DNA of 64,000 nt. Origin: Myotis daubentonii (Eukaryota; Chordata; Mammalia; Chiroptera; Vespertilionidae). The position numbers were made by a program, and so were the translations under genes. Positions 21,646-31,269 of the stretch are shown piece after piece (positions within the stretch are counted from its first letter, which is position 1; every line of letters begins with the position of its first letter). The notes under the pieces are model-generated. The model made no database searches. It was given only the letters and a program-made list of their open reading frames with translations, and was not told the DNA's origin. The stretch is taken from the NCBI RefSeq assembly GCF_963259705.1, contig NC_081847.1, positions 68,903,754-68,967,753 of the forward strand, read 5' to 3'.

Positions 21646-21805
21646 ATTTACTTTAATGATTATGTGGTCTTACTGTACATACTTTATTTAAACAATTTCC
21701 TTGTGCCATTCTTCTTGACCATGATCCTAATAAGTGTAGACCAGTGTTTGTCAAACCTCAAGTTTCAATCCATTCGTAGGTTGTAAAATTAATTCTCTGG
21801 CTTAT

Positions 21806-22025
21806 TTTTTTTTTAATATATTTTATTGATTTTTTACAGAGAGGAAGGGAGAGAGATAGAGAGCTAGAAACATCGATGAGAGAGAAACATCGATCAGCTG
21901 CCTCCTGCACATCTCCTACTGGGGATGTGCCCACAACCCAGGTACATGCCCTTGACCGGAATCGAACCCGGGACCCTTGAGTCCACAGGCCGACGCTCTA
22001 TCCACTGAGCCAAACCGGTTTCGGC
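21806..22025 (-). mobile_element. Young Ves SINE
   Basis: Antisense young subtype: TTAATATATTTTATTGATTTTTTACAGAG, ACATCGATGAGAGAGAAACATCGATC, GGAATCGAACCCGGGACC and CAAACCGGTTTCGG. The perfect 15-bp duplication AATTCTCTGGCTTAT lies at 21791-21805 and 22026-22040. Confidence 0.97.
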
Positions 22026-22152
22026 AATTCTCTGGCTTATGATCACTCTTTTATTTACATTTGGACTAGTCTAGACCAAAATGGAACAGAAATAATGGAA
22101 CACAATAGAAAATATCAGAATGCACTAAATGACATATATTGAAACCGGTATA

Positions 22153-22352
22153 TATATGTATATATATATATATCCCACGTTCAAAGGTTGTTGTTTACCC
22201 ATATCTTCAGAAAAAAAATCACTTCTAATGTCGTGGTAAACAACCTGCTCCCCTATTTATAATGGTCTGGCCCTCTAGCAAGTTCAGCGTGAAATTATAG
22301 CTAATTTGCCTACAAACGTCAGGTGGTCATAATAATCTGGCCACTCAGTGTA
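22153..22352. mobile_element. Tc1/mariner-like element fragment
   Basis: The right end GTCATAATAATCTGGCCACTCAGTGTA is the reverse complement of a Tc1/mariner-type terminus (CACTGAGTGGCCAGATTATT) and ends at TA. A partial second copy of the motif (ATAATGGTCTGGCCCTCT) lies at about 22259. The left terminus is not evident, and a (TA)n tract precedes it. Confidence 0.5.
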
Positions 22353-22440
22353 TGTGTACCCACGTGTATACTAGGTCACAGTAGAAAATGTATTTTATCA
22401 TAGTTCATTGTCCAAAAGGTTGAAAAACACAACTATTGAC

Positions 22441-22945
22441 TGTCCTATTATTACCTAACTTTTTATAGGGGTTTGTTTTATCTCATAAACCAAGCACTAA
22501 ACTTTCAGAGGGTTGGGTATCCTTTTATATTTATTTTATTGATAATAAAAATGCTCTTCCCATCATCAAAACAATAAAAACAAAAAGCTTTTATTCATTC
22601 GTAGTAAATGTTAAAAGAAATTCTGGGTCATCTTGGGGTTTCTTGCTAACGTCCAGTATTTTGAATTTTTGGTAAGATAAAGAAAAGAGGGTTGATATGC
22701 TTTTTCATTCTGATGACTTCTCCAGCTCAGAGAATGGGAGTCCCAGTCAGGTGTGGGGAAGGTCTCATTTAAGTTTAAGAGGCCCTGGCATTTCTAACAT
22801 TCTATAAGAAAAAGATTTCTCATTTACTTGCAAATTCTTATTAGCCATTTAATTTTTTTAAAGACCTCATGGGATAGTCATTTAATATTACATAAAAACT
22901 TTCTATTTCCACAAGCATGCAAAACACTGCTTTGTTTTTAAATCT
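22441..22945. other. AT-rich stretch, nothing recognised
   Basis: No exon and no named repeat is seen. Confidence 0.4.
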
Positions 22946-22946
22946 A

Positions 22947-23170
22947 GAACAGGGATCTACAAACTGTTTATGTAAAGAGCCAGAGAGTAAATATTTTAGG
23001 CTCTGTGGGCCCTCTGCCTCAATGACTCAACTCTGCCATTGTCGGCCCAAAGTAGCCATAGACAAAGCATAAATGAGTGAACGTGGCTGACTTTTGATTC
23101 ACTTTACTCATGGCCATTGAAACTTGAACTTTTTATAATTTTCATGTGTCAAAAAAAATTCTTCTTCAGA
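22947..23170 (+). mobile_element. MER-type hAT MITE, right part eroded
   Basis: CAGGGATCTACAAACTGTTTATGTAAAGAGCCAGAGAGTAAATATTTTAGGCTCTGTGGGCC followed by CAACTCTGCCATTGTCGG is the same family as 23576-23789 in the opposite orientation. The far end decays into A-rich sequence. Confidence 0.7.
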
Positions 23171-23289
23171 TTTTCCCCCAACCATTTAAAAATAAAAACC
23201 ATCATTAGCTGACTACTATGCAACGGATATGTTTGTGGTAGTGAACAAAATGTGCTCACTTTAAATTTTTATTTAGTTTTCTGAATAGG

Positions 23290-24160
23290 TCATTTATGAT
23301 GATTCAGAATTCAAAAGGTACAAAAAAAATCTCTCCTGCCTCATCTTTGAGCCAGTTTCCTGTCCCTGAACCCAGCAGTGGGTCCAATTTCTTATGGATC
23401 CTTATAGAGAGTGTCCATGAATATACAAATAAATTCCTTTTATACAAGTACTTTTTTTCTTACCGATCCATATGGTTCTGAACTTTGTTTTCTTCACTTA
23501 ATCTTGGAAGTCATTGTATAGCAAGACATAGAAAGCTGTGTCAATCTTCAGCTCCCACAGTTCCATTATATAGGTCAGGGGTTGGCAAACTAAGGCCCAT
23601 AGCCAAATCTGGCCATTGCCTGTTTTTTATACATAAAGTTTTATTGAAACACAGTCACACCCATTTGTTTATAAATTGCGTATGACTGCTACAGCTTCAG
23701 AGTTGAGTGGTTTCACCAGAGGCTTTTTGACCTGCAAAGCCTAGATATTTACTATCTAGCCCTTTACAGAAAGAGCTTGCTGACTCCTGATATAGGTGTG
23801 CTATCGTTTGCTTGACCGCCACTCGATGACGAACATTCGTGATTACAAATAATACTGCAGTGCATAACCTACCTTTGTGTAATTTCCCATGCTTACTTCT
23901 CACATATAGGATACATTCTGGAAGTAGAATTGCTGGGCCATAAGGTATGTGCATTTGTAATTTTGATACAAATTGCCAAATCAACTCCAAAGAAACTGTA
24001 CCAGTTTATATATGTTCCCACCAGCAATAAATGAAAGCAATACATTTCCCAACACACTTGCTGACTTAGTGTGCTATCAGACTTTTTGATCTTCATCACA
24101 TTGGCAGGTTAAAAAAGGCGTGCCAGTGTGATTTTAATGTTCATTTCTCTCATTGTGAGT
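23290..24160 (-). mobile_element. Old L1M 3' portion, split by a hAT MITE
   Basis: Antisense old-L1 text: TTCAGAATTCAAAAGGTACAAAAAAAATC, GGATACATTCTGGAAGTAGAATTGCTGGGCCATAAGG, AAATTGCCAAATC and GTTCCCACCAGCAATAAATGAAAGC. Confidence 0.75.
23576..23789 (-). mobile_element. MER-type hAT MITE with perfect 8-bp duplication
   Basis: Left end CAGGGGTTGGCAAACTAAGG, right end AAAGAGCTTGCTGACTCCTG. The interior contains AAAGTTTTATTGAAACACAG and ATATTTACTATCTAGCCC. ATATAGGT flanks both ends exactly (23568-23575 and 23790-23797). It is inserted in an L1M. Confidence 0.9.
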
Positions 24161-24164
24161 GTGA

Positions 24165-24605
24165 GTTTCCTAGGGCTGCAATGACAAATTACCACAAACT
24201 TGGCGGCCTTAAACAACAGAAATTCATCCTTTCACCATTCTGGAGGCTAGGAGACTGAAATCAAGGTGTCGGCAGGGCTACACTCCCTCCAAAGGCTCTA
24301 GGGAAGAAACCTTCCTTGTCACTACTAGTTTCTGGCTGGTGCTGGTGACCCTGTTCCTTGGCTTGTAGAGGCATCACTCCCATCTTTGCCTCCATCCTCA
24401 CATGGCCAGTTCCCTATGTGTCTGTGCCTCTCTGCCCACATTTCTCTCTTCTGATAAACACACGGGTCGACTTGTGTTTAGGGCCCACCCTAATCCAGGA
24501 TGGCCTCATTTTAACTTGATTACATCTGCAAAGTCCCTATTTACAAAGAAGGTCATGTTTCGAAGGTTCTCAATAGACAAGAATTTTTGAGGAACACTTC
24601 AACCC
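24165..24605 (-). repeat. LTR-like ancient repeat (MaLR/ERVL style)
   Basis: TTTCCTAGGGCTGCAATGACAAATTACCACAAAC, AACAACAGAAATTCATCC, GGAGGCTAGGAGACTGAAATCAAGGTGTCGGCAGGGC, GGGCCCACCCTAATCCAGGATGGCCTCA and GATTACATCTGCAAAGTCCCTATTT form a well-known mammalian repeat in antisense. The related sense text is at 45958 and 50240. The exact name is uncertain. Confidence 0.65.
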
Positions 24606-24741
24606 AATTAAGTAGTGAATTTGGAAGCTGCCACATTTTCCATTTCAAAGGAACTATGTTTCTATGGCAAATGACACATCCCTATTTAGAATATCATAGG
24701 CTCATTTGACTGTTAGAAGTCTTCACCACCACCACCTGCCT

Positions 24742-24773
<32 letters not shown>

Positions 24774-25039
24774 ACACACACACACACTTTCTACTTTCTC
24801 TCCTAGGCCAGCATACAGCTCAAATGAAAATGGCTGCTCCAGCAAATTTGATCCCGAACACATTGTGTAGCCTGATGTTATTCACAACTGAGTTTCCTCC
24901 AACCAAAAGCAAGTCTGGGCAGCGAGGAAGGACTAAACTAATATTTGATGAATTGAATCAAAGTTTCCCTTTAAAACAATAATATAAAATTATTATTATG
25001 TATTACTAGCATTATCATGTTATTATTACATAACATGTA
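24606..25039. other. Non-genic stretch with (CA)n microsatellite
   Basis: A CA tract at 24741-24787, with one CT interruption, is the only feature seen. The flanks are not recognised. Confidence 0.6.
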
Positions 25040-25195
25040 CAGATGTGTAGTAAGAGCCAGGCACTTTTCCAAGCCCTTTGCATGTATTAATTCAGTGAGC
25101 TCTTTACAGTTAAACTGAGGCTCAAGGATATCCAATTAGGAAGTGGCAGAAGCAAGATTTGGACCCAGGCGACCTGACTCCAGGCCACTCAGCTA
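25040..25195 (-). repeat. MIR SINE
   Basis: AGAGCCAGGCACTTTTCCAAGCCCTTTGCATGTATTAATTCAG, AAACTGAGGCTCAAGG and GGAAGTGGCAGAAGCAAGATTTGGACCCAGG are antisense MIR. Confidence 0.85.
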
Positions 25196-25758
25196 AACTT
25201 CTTGAAAAAAACCTAAAAGGGAGGGAGGAAGTTTTCAATCTTGGAACCAAGAGTTAGTTTCTTTCTTAAAATGGGAGACAGCAAACACAATATCCTCCTC
25301 AGCCTATGATTTCAAACAGCTTCTTCTTATAAAGGACATCTCGGTTGGTTATCGCCCTGATCTTTTTTTCTTCTTTTTTTTTCTATGTTCCACTTCCTCA
25401 ACACTCTTCCTTTACCCTAAGCTGCTAATTTCAGATCAGGAAGATTAAGAAGCATAAATAACTTTTCTGTGAATTATTCTACAGGAAGTTCGCCTGATCA
25501 GAGCCTGCTTGTCAGTGGCAAAGCAAAAACAAACCAATACAAAACCCGGCAGGGTTTCTTAGCACCAAGATGAGTGACAGACGCAGTTCCAGTTCTCGAA
25601 ACACTCCTCCAACAACTCCCACACTTTTTGCGTATAATGCTCTCCTGGAGAAAAAAGAGGGAGCCTTGGAGGATCAGAGATTGAATAATGTACTTACGCA
25701 TGACAAGAGAGCTTCCAGTTTCAATGCTTGAAAATATATCAAGCCATGATTTTCCTTT
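25196..25758. other. Unassigned stretch with a small open frame
   Basis: No repeat is recognised. A plus-strand frame from ATG at 25570 to TGA at 25731 encodes 53 residues (MSDRRSSSSRNTPPTTPTLF and on) and is open upstream to 25499. A splice-acceptor-like TTATTCTACAG ends at about 25482, but an in-frame TGA (25496-25498) lies between the two. I do not recognise the peptide; chance is the default explanation. Confidence 0.3.
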
Positions 25759-25773
25759 AAGATACAATGGACA

Positions 25774-25996
25774 ACCCTAGCTGGTTTGGCTCAGTGGATA
25801 GAGCGTCAGCCTGTACACTGAAGGGTCCTGGGTTCGATTCCAGTTAAGGGCACACGCCCAGTGGGGGGCACGCAGGAGGCAGCTGATCAATGATTCTCTC
25901 ATCATTGATGTTTCTATTTCTCTCATCCTCTCCCCTCCTCTCTGAAATCAATAAAATTATATATTTTTTAAAAAGATGACTCTTTAAAAAAAAAAA
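25774..25996 (+). mobile_element. Ves SINE
   Basis: CCCTAGCTGGTTTGGCTCAGTGG head, GGTTCGATTCCAG box B, CATCATTGATGTTTC core and GAAATCAATAAAATTATA tail. The perfect 15-bp duplication AAGATACAATGGACA lies at 25759-25773 and 25997-26011. Confidence 0.97.
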
Positions 25997-26437
25997 AAGA
26001 TACAATGGACAGCAGTACATTTCCAGCATTTATACATGTTCCTTAATTGAACCTAATTGATCAGCTTAAAAAGACGAGTTTAAAACAAAGACTATACTTT
26101 TTTTTTACATTCAATTATTTTTTGAGGACCTACTATATACTGGAAGGAAGGGAGGAAGACAGATTTTTCAAATCTCTTTCTAATAAATTGATTCAATTGG
26201 ATAAATGTGCTCCAAGTTAGAACCATAGTTCCTGAAAATTAGTAACAGTCTTGCAGGCTGCTGTGGCTCTGCCATTTACAAGCTGTGTGATTTTAACCAA
26301 GTTACTTAACTTCTCTGTGCCTGAGGTTCCTCATCGGTAAGTGGGCAAAACAGTACTCTCTCAGAGCTATATGATATATAACGTTATATTATATATAACT
26401 GTTATATTTTATATGTAAAATACATGCTAATGTAATA

Positions 26438-26925
26438 GCCTATATAATAAAGCGGTGATATGCAAATTAACCCTCACGCCCTCACAAGATGGCTGCCTAC
26501 AACCAGGTCAGCAGGGAGGCAATTGGGGGTGACCAGGCTGGCAGGAGGGCAGTAAGAGGTGACCAGGCCAGGGGGGAGGGATGCAGTTGGGGGCTACCAG
26601 GCCAGCTGGGGGTGAGGAGTTGGGGGCAATTAGGCTGGCAGGGGGGGCAGTTGGGGGCGACCAGGCTGGCAGAGGGGGGCAGTTGGGGGTGACCAGGCCA
26701 GCAGGGAGGGGGCTGTTGGGGGTGACCTGGCCAGCAGTGGGGGGGCAGTTAGGGGCGACCAGGCAGGCAGGCAGGTGAGCAATGAGGAGCCAGCAGTCTA
26801 GGATTGTGAGAGGGATGTCCGGTTACTGGTTTAGGCCCGATCCCTGAGGGGGTCCTGGATTGGAGAGGTGCAGGCTGAGCTGAGGGGATCCCCCCATGCA
26901 TGAATTTTATGCAGCAGGCCTCTAG
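26438..26925 (+). mobile_element. HeliBat-type Helitron with internal minisatellite, 488 bp
   Basis: The 5' end reads GCCTATATAATAAAGCGGTG (the usual TC start mutated to GC). The 3' end has a decayed hairpin (GCATGAATTTTATGC) and then GCCTCTAG. The next host base is T. Most of the middle is a G-rich tandem array. It has no Rep/helicase coding. Confidence 0.88.
26500..26775. repeat. G-rich minisatellite, about 33-bp unit, inside the Helitron
   Basis: About eight degenerate copies of a unit like GCAGTTGGGGGTGACCAGGC plus TGGCAGGAGG follow one another. Unit length varies by a few bases, mostly within G runs. Translation gives the repetitive GGDQAG-type peptides, which I treat as artefacts. Confidence 0.85.
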
Positions 26926-27199
26926 TAGTATATAATATATTAATAATGTATAATATAAAATACATAATTATGTTTATAAAGCACATAGTACCTGGCATAT
27001 AGCAGTGGCTTAATTAATGTTATACAATAATTATAATAGTGTGTTATTATTAATAATTATTATTATGGTATGAACTCTCACACCAGATCATGACACTTTA
27101 ACTTCCCTAACTGTCCCATGTTGTTAGAAAGGGACCATGACAGGGAAGAATGACCTTATCCCAACCATGATCGTTATGTGGGCCTTTTATCTCACATCC

Positions 27200-27428
27200 T
27201 TTTTATTTTTAAGATTTTGTGTTGATTTTTAGAGAGAGAGGAAGGGAAAAGGAGAGAGAGAGAGAGAGAGAGAGAGAGAACTATGCTTGTAAGAGCAGAA
27301 CATCAGTGGTCCTGCATGACCCCCACCAGGGACCGAACCCACAGCTGGGCATGTACCCTGACCGGGAATTGAATCAGCAAGATGATGCAAGAGATGATGC
27401 CCAACCAACTGAGCCACAACTGCTAGGG
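27200..27428 (-). mobile_element. Ves SINE with (GA)n
   Basis: Antisense Ves with a GA run at about 27254-27279, GGGAATTGAATCAGCAAG and CCAACTGAGCCACAAC. CTCACATCC and CTCACGTCC flank it (27191 and 27429), so the duplication is slightly diverged. Confidence 0.85.
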
Positions 27429-27437
27429 CTCACGTCC

Positions 27438-28134
27438 ATATTTTTATGCAAAGAAACAAGTTTTCTGAACTGAAATGCAGCTGTGTTAAAGCACTTATAA
27501 TTTAAATGTTTCCATGTCTGGACTTGCTGCTTGTCAACCGGTTAAAAGAGTCTGCAGACAAGCACATCTATAAGGTTTGTAGCTTAGGAGCCATAAAGAG
27601 AAAGGAATTGAATTCATGCCATTAGGTTTCACATTCTATGCATTTTTCTTCTCCTTCAATTATAGAAACACACGTAGAGTAGGCGTAGGAATGGGAAAGT
27701 CAGAGCACACTGAGTTGTAGTGTCAGCAGAGCCCAATAGTAAGAAGACCGTGAAGTTTAAAGCTTATGAGCACCATTTTTGGTGTCAAGAGACAGGTTAC
27801 AGTCTTAGCTCCACATTTCATCTGCTGTCAGACCTTCGATAAAGTCACTTACCCCCTGAGTGTAACCTTGGTCTTATATTGACAAGGAACAGACTCTGGG
27901 AGGGAGATTTGCAGATAGAATGTTTATTGGGTAGTGCTCCTTAAAACACCTATAAACGGGTTCGAGAAGCAGGATTGGGTGGAGTGAGAAATGGAACTAT
28001 GATGCAATTGCAGTGAATGCCTCAGCCAAACCTACGTGGAGCTCTACAGCTAAGATGACCATAGAGATGATCCAAATTGAGCCTGGGGCTGGGCCCCTGT
28101 ATCTCTGCATCAACCAGGCACTGGATAAGGCTGT
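27438..28134. repeat. Non-genic stretch with MIR and LTR-like scraps
   Basis: A sense MIR piece lies at about 27795-27870 (TTAGCTCCACATTTCATCTGCTGTC). From 27870 (GGAACAGACTCTGGGAGGGAG ... GTTTATTGGGTAGTGC) the text has the feel of an old mammalian repeat I cannot name. No gene is seen. Confidence 0.4.
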
Positions 28135-28271
28135 GGTTCTTAATTCAGGGAGGGGACCAATTTTTCCCCAGGAAACACTTGGCAATGTCTGGAGATATTT
28201 TGGGTTGGTGCAACTGGAAGAGGGGTGCTACTGGCATCTGGTGGGTAGAGGCCAGAGATGCTGCTAAACAT
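28135..28271 (+). mobile_element. MER20 hAT MITE, truncated
   Basis: AGGAAACACTTGGCAATGTCTGGAGATATTTTGGGTTGG, GGGTGCTACTGGCATCTGGTGGGTAGAGGCCAGAGATGCTGCTAAACATCC is sense MER20. It stops abruptly at a partial SINE; its last third is missing. Confidence 0.85.
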
Positions 28272-28384
28272 CCCCATACTGGGGATCAAACCTGCAATCC
28301 CGGCATGCGCCCAGACTGGGAATCAAACCAGCAACCTCTTGGTGCATGGGACAATGCTCAATCCACTGAGCCACACCAGCCAGG
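28272..28384 (-). mobile_element. Ves SINE, head half only
   Basis: Antisense head: GGGAATCAAACCAGCAACC and CCACTGAGCCACACCAGCC. The core and A-rich tail are absent, and the left edge abuts the broken MER20, so a deletion probably joined the two. Confidence 0.8.
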
Positions 28385-29092
28385 AAGCTCATGTATCTTG
28401 ACAAAAACTGAGTGTACACCCAGCTCTAAGAGTGGGCATGTGGCATAGACCCAAATTAACCCAATCTCCTAGCTACAATTCTTAGGTCAGGGTTGGGCAC
28501 ATGACTTAATTTAAGCCAGTGAGAGGCAAGAGTTTATGGGGCCTCTAAGAGAGGAACTCTGACTATGACTGAGGAGTCATGTATCTGCTGGAGTTTTGGA
28601 AGCCATTTTGTGATCATGGGGTTGGGAGCCAGCTTTTGTTTCTAGCTGCTGCCACAGGAGACAGGCCACATCAAAAGAAACATTGTCTTTGTTAATATCA
28701 AGTCCCTGAACCAAACCCACCCTGAGGCTCTTAGTTCTATGAATTGTCCAGGATTATAAGCAATTGCCTCCAGTAGCCCCTTCAGCCAGTCTCATTTAGA
28801 TTTTCTATTACATTCAGCCTAACACATTCTAAATGATCACATAATCCACAACATGGCTATACCATAACTAATATAACCATTCTCCTACTTATGAACACTT
28901 AAGCTGTCCCCAATATTTCACCTTAACAATGTGTTTTTTAATTCAGACATTTTTCTTTAAATTGCTTTGACTTTGAATGATAAGCAGATCACTCATTTAT
29001 TCATTCCAGAAACATATTATGAATACTTACTTTACACTCATACTCAGAGGGTTTTAATTCTTGTAAGGGAGTTAACAAATAAATAAAAACCA
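28385..29092. repeat. Non-genic stretch with ancient remnants
   Basis: 28470-28700 (CAGGGTTGGGCACATGACTTAATTTAAGCCAGTGAGAGGC) resembles an old repeat with CCAAT-like blocks. About 28990-29030 (TTATTCATTCCAGAAACATATTATGAATACTTAC) is L2-like. No gene is seen. Confidence 0.4.
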
Positions 29093-29406
29093 TCCTCATA
29101 ATAAAACCCTAATATGCAAATCAACCAAACGGCGGAACAACCAGTTGCTATGAGGTGCACTGACCATTAGGGGGCAGATGCTCAACGCAGGAGCTGCTCC
29201 CTGGTGATCAGTGCACTCCCACAGGGGGAGCACTGCTCAGCCAGAAGCCAGGCTCACGGCTGGCGAGTGCAGCGGTGGTGGCGGGAGCCTTTCCTGCCTC
29301 TGCTGCAGGTGGGCGATAAGGAGCGAGGGGTCCTGGACTGCAAGAGGGCACAGGCCAGGCTGAGGGACCACCCCCGTGCACGAAATTTCGTGCACCGGGC
29401 CTCTAG
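29093..29406 (+). mobile_element. HeliBat-type Helitron with perfect palindromic hairpin, 314 bp
   Basis: 5' TCCTCATAATAAAACCCTAATATGC and 3' GGGCCTCTAG. Just before the end, 29376-29395 is a perfect 20-bp palindrome (GTGCACGAAATTTCGTGCAC), the Helitron 3' hairpin. Host bases are A before and T after. The interior is GC-rich; its 70-codon frame is not a known protein. Confidence 0.93.
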
Positions 29407-29428
29407 TTTAAAATAATAAACTGTACCA

Positions 29429-29767
29429 TCTCTATATAAAAGGCTGTGTCCATCCAACTGGTAGCTATGACATGCACTGGCTACCAGGGGGCAGATGCTC
29501 AACGCAGGAGCTGCCACGACACGCACTGGCCATTTAAAAATAGATGGGCACCACGGACCTGGCACTGACAAACCAACACTCGGCTTCCCCCAAGTGGGAC
29601 ACAGGCCCTGCTGCCACCCCAGAGCGACACCCCACCAAATCGCAGCCGATGCTGCCTAGACCCCAGGGCACAAAATGCAACCCACAGCCCAGCCCAGAAA
29701 CAGTCGCTGTGGGTGCCGGGTAATGATGTCACGTAGCAACACCTGGCTTCCTCTCCCAGGCAACTAG
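29429..29767 (+). mobile_element. Second Helitron-like sequence, diverged 3' end
   Basis: It begins TCTCTATATAAAAGGCTGTG and shares CAGGGGGCAGATGCTCAACG plus CAGGAGCTGC with the Helitron 100 bp upstream. A CTAG occurs at 29764-29767, but no good hairpin precedes it, so the right boundary is a guess. Confidence 0.55.
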
Positions 29768-30176
29768 CCTCCTTGGAGTTTCTTCAGCCCAGGAACCTGA
29801 CTTGCTTTATAGCCAGGTGAAAACATTTTACAGTTTAACCAAATGTTTGTGACACGTTTTCCCGTGCCTCATCTCATTTGATCCTCACAGAAGTCCTGGA
29901 GTAGGTAGATAGGAGACTCGGTGGAATCCTATTTTCTTCTCATTAGCAAGACGCAAATAGCGATATGAAAGTATTTCTTCTAATTCATTTCCCTTCAATG
30001 TGCACAGATCTGTGCATCGGGACACTGGTGACATAATAAGCCAACAATACACATTACGTGATAATGCAACCATGACGTCTCTGGGCAATGTGGTTGGTTT
30101 TTACTAATCATGGGCCCAAGCTTCATGCCGCTTCAAGGCTGTTTTCTAGGAATTCAGTTGAGAAATCTGAGTACAT
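29768..30176. other. Stretch with a short MIR-like scrap
   Basis: 29830-29900 (GTTTTCCCGTGCCTCATCTCATTTGATCCTCACAGAAGTCC) is MIR-like in antisense. Nothing else is recognised. Confidence 0.4.
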
Positions 30177-30182
30177 ATGGCC

Positions 30183-30564
30183 TGCTGGGGTCCAGCCCCA
30201 GCGGTCCAGGGGTTCCCAAAGGTGTGGACCGAACTCTCTAGCTTTCCTTAGTCTCCGTGGATCTCCCCTGTGCCTGGCTGAGGCCACAGAGAGAGATGCC
30301 AAGGCCAGCTGAGCCTTTATTTTATAGTGAGAGGTAAACAAGGTAGTGGTTACCAAAGTTACACTGTTCTTGTGAGTTTCACTTGTTTACACCATGGTTA
30401 TACTTCCTGCACTTCCTCAGCCTATTAGCTTCCCAGATAAGATCTAGGGAGTGTTATAAGGTCAAGCCTAATTATGCTAAAGGACTGTGCCCTCTAAGCT
30501 GGGAATTGTTTGTGACTTTGCCCACAGGTCAGTCGGAGGCTTAACCCTATATCAGCTCCCAACA
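30183..30564 (-). mobile_element. Solo LTR of a class II (beta-type) endogenous retrovirus
   Basis: The 382-bp element starts TG and ends CA in either reading, and is flanked by the exact 6-bp duplication ATGGCC (30177-30182 and 30565-30570), the size expected of class II ERVs. In minus orientation it starts TGTTGGGAGC like IAP-type LTRs and has TATAAAATAAAGG (30314-30326), which can serve as combined TATA and poly(A) signal. No internal viral gene is present; the solo form reflects LTR-LTR recombination. Confidence 0.88.
30314..30326 (-). promoter_or_regulatory. LTR TATA/poly(A) signal overlap
   Basis: On the minus strand the solo LTR contains CTATAAAATAAAGGCTC, an AATAAA next to a TATA-like element about two thirds along the LTR, where the U3/R boundary is expected. 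Activity is inferred only. Confidence 0.45.
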
Positions 30565-31136
30565 ATGGCCCTCCCTACAGGAGAAAGATCAAACATCCAG
30601 GTGCTTGGAGCAGCCTCTGGGGTAATGTTTCAGGACAGGACTGCAGGTTCAAAGCTCCCAAGGAGGTGAGATCCCCATGTCAAGCCATCAGTGCCTGTTA
30701 GCTCTCTTCCTTTTTATAGAAGGGCCAGGGAATGGCTTACTAATTCCCTCTTTCGTTAAGTCTGAGCATCCTCATTAATTAACACAGCTGCTACGGAAAT
30801 GTAATTGGAGTATTTCTGAGTCAAAGACAGATTGAAACAAGTTTAGGGAAAGGCTTTCAAGTCAGAAGCTCCAGTCCCTAAAAATGCATAGCCATTACTC
30901 TGTTTAAGGTGACAGGGGAATGTTAACTCTGTGAAAGTACTAGTTGGGAAGTGAGAAATTAAATTGGGTTCCTGGACCCAATTCCACTGGGATGGTTGGG
31001 AGGTGGTCCCCCACCAACAAACAATTTTCAGACACCAGCATGGCGTCCAAGAATTTTCTGACACCATCTTCTGGGAGACAGTATCAGATTCCATAGATTC
31101 AGGGTTCAGTCCCACAAGATTGCCCCCCTCTACCCC

Positions 31137-31169
<33 letters not shown>

Positions 31170-31269
31170 TAGAGCACAGCCACAAGCCCAGGTTACCTAT
31201 GCTTTTCTGACCAATGATTCCCTCAAACTCAGAAAGCAATTGCAAGTCCAGGTTGTCCCTGGTACTTCT

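Larger units (their letters stand above)
21726..22440 (+). mobile_element. Ancient hAT-type MITE, split by a SINE and a Tc1-like piece
   Basis: CAGTGTTTGTCAAACCTCAAGTTTCAATCCATTCGTAGG, GAACACAATAGAAAATATCAGAATGCACTA and GTATACTAGGTCACAGTAGAAAATG match the family also found at 59490-59745. Two later insertions divide it (21806-22025 and about 22153-22352). Confidence 0.6.
26255..27035 (+). repeat. MIR SINE, split by a Helitron
   Basis: The left part (CTGTGGCTCTGCCATTTACAAGCTGTGTG ... TTAACTTCTCTGTGCCTGAGG) and the right part (ATAAAGCACATAGTACCTGGCATATAGCAG) form one sense MIR with the Helitron between them and AT-rich text around the junctions. Confidence 0.7.

Noticed and set aside
26500..26775. 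Regularly spaced repeats that might suggest CRISPR
   Set aside because: Units are contiguous with no unique spacers, and the genome is mammalian; this is a tandem minisatellite.
26489..26778. Repetitive GGDQAG-type proteins
   Set aside because: They are frames through the Helitron's minisatellite, open in more than one frame, as expected for a G-rich repeat without stops.
29204..29571. 70- and 105-codon frames on opposite strands
   Set aside because: They lie inside or across Helitron sequence and its palindromic hairpin, with no Helitron Rep/helicase motif.
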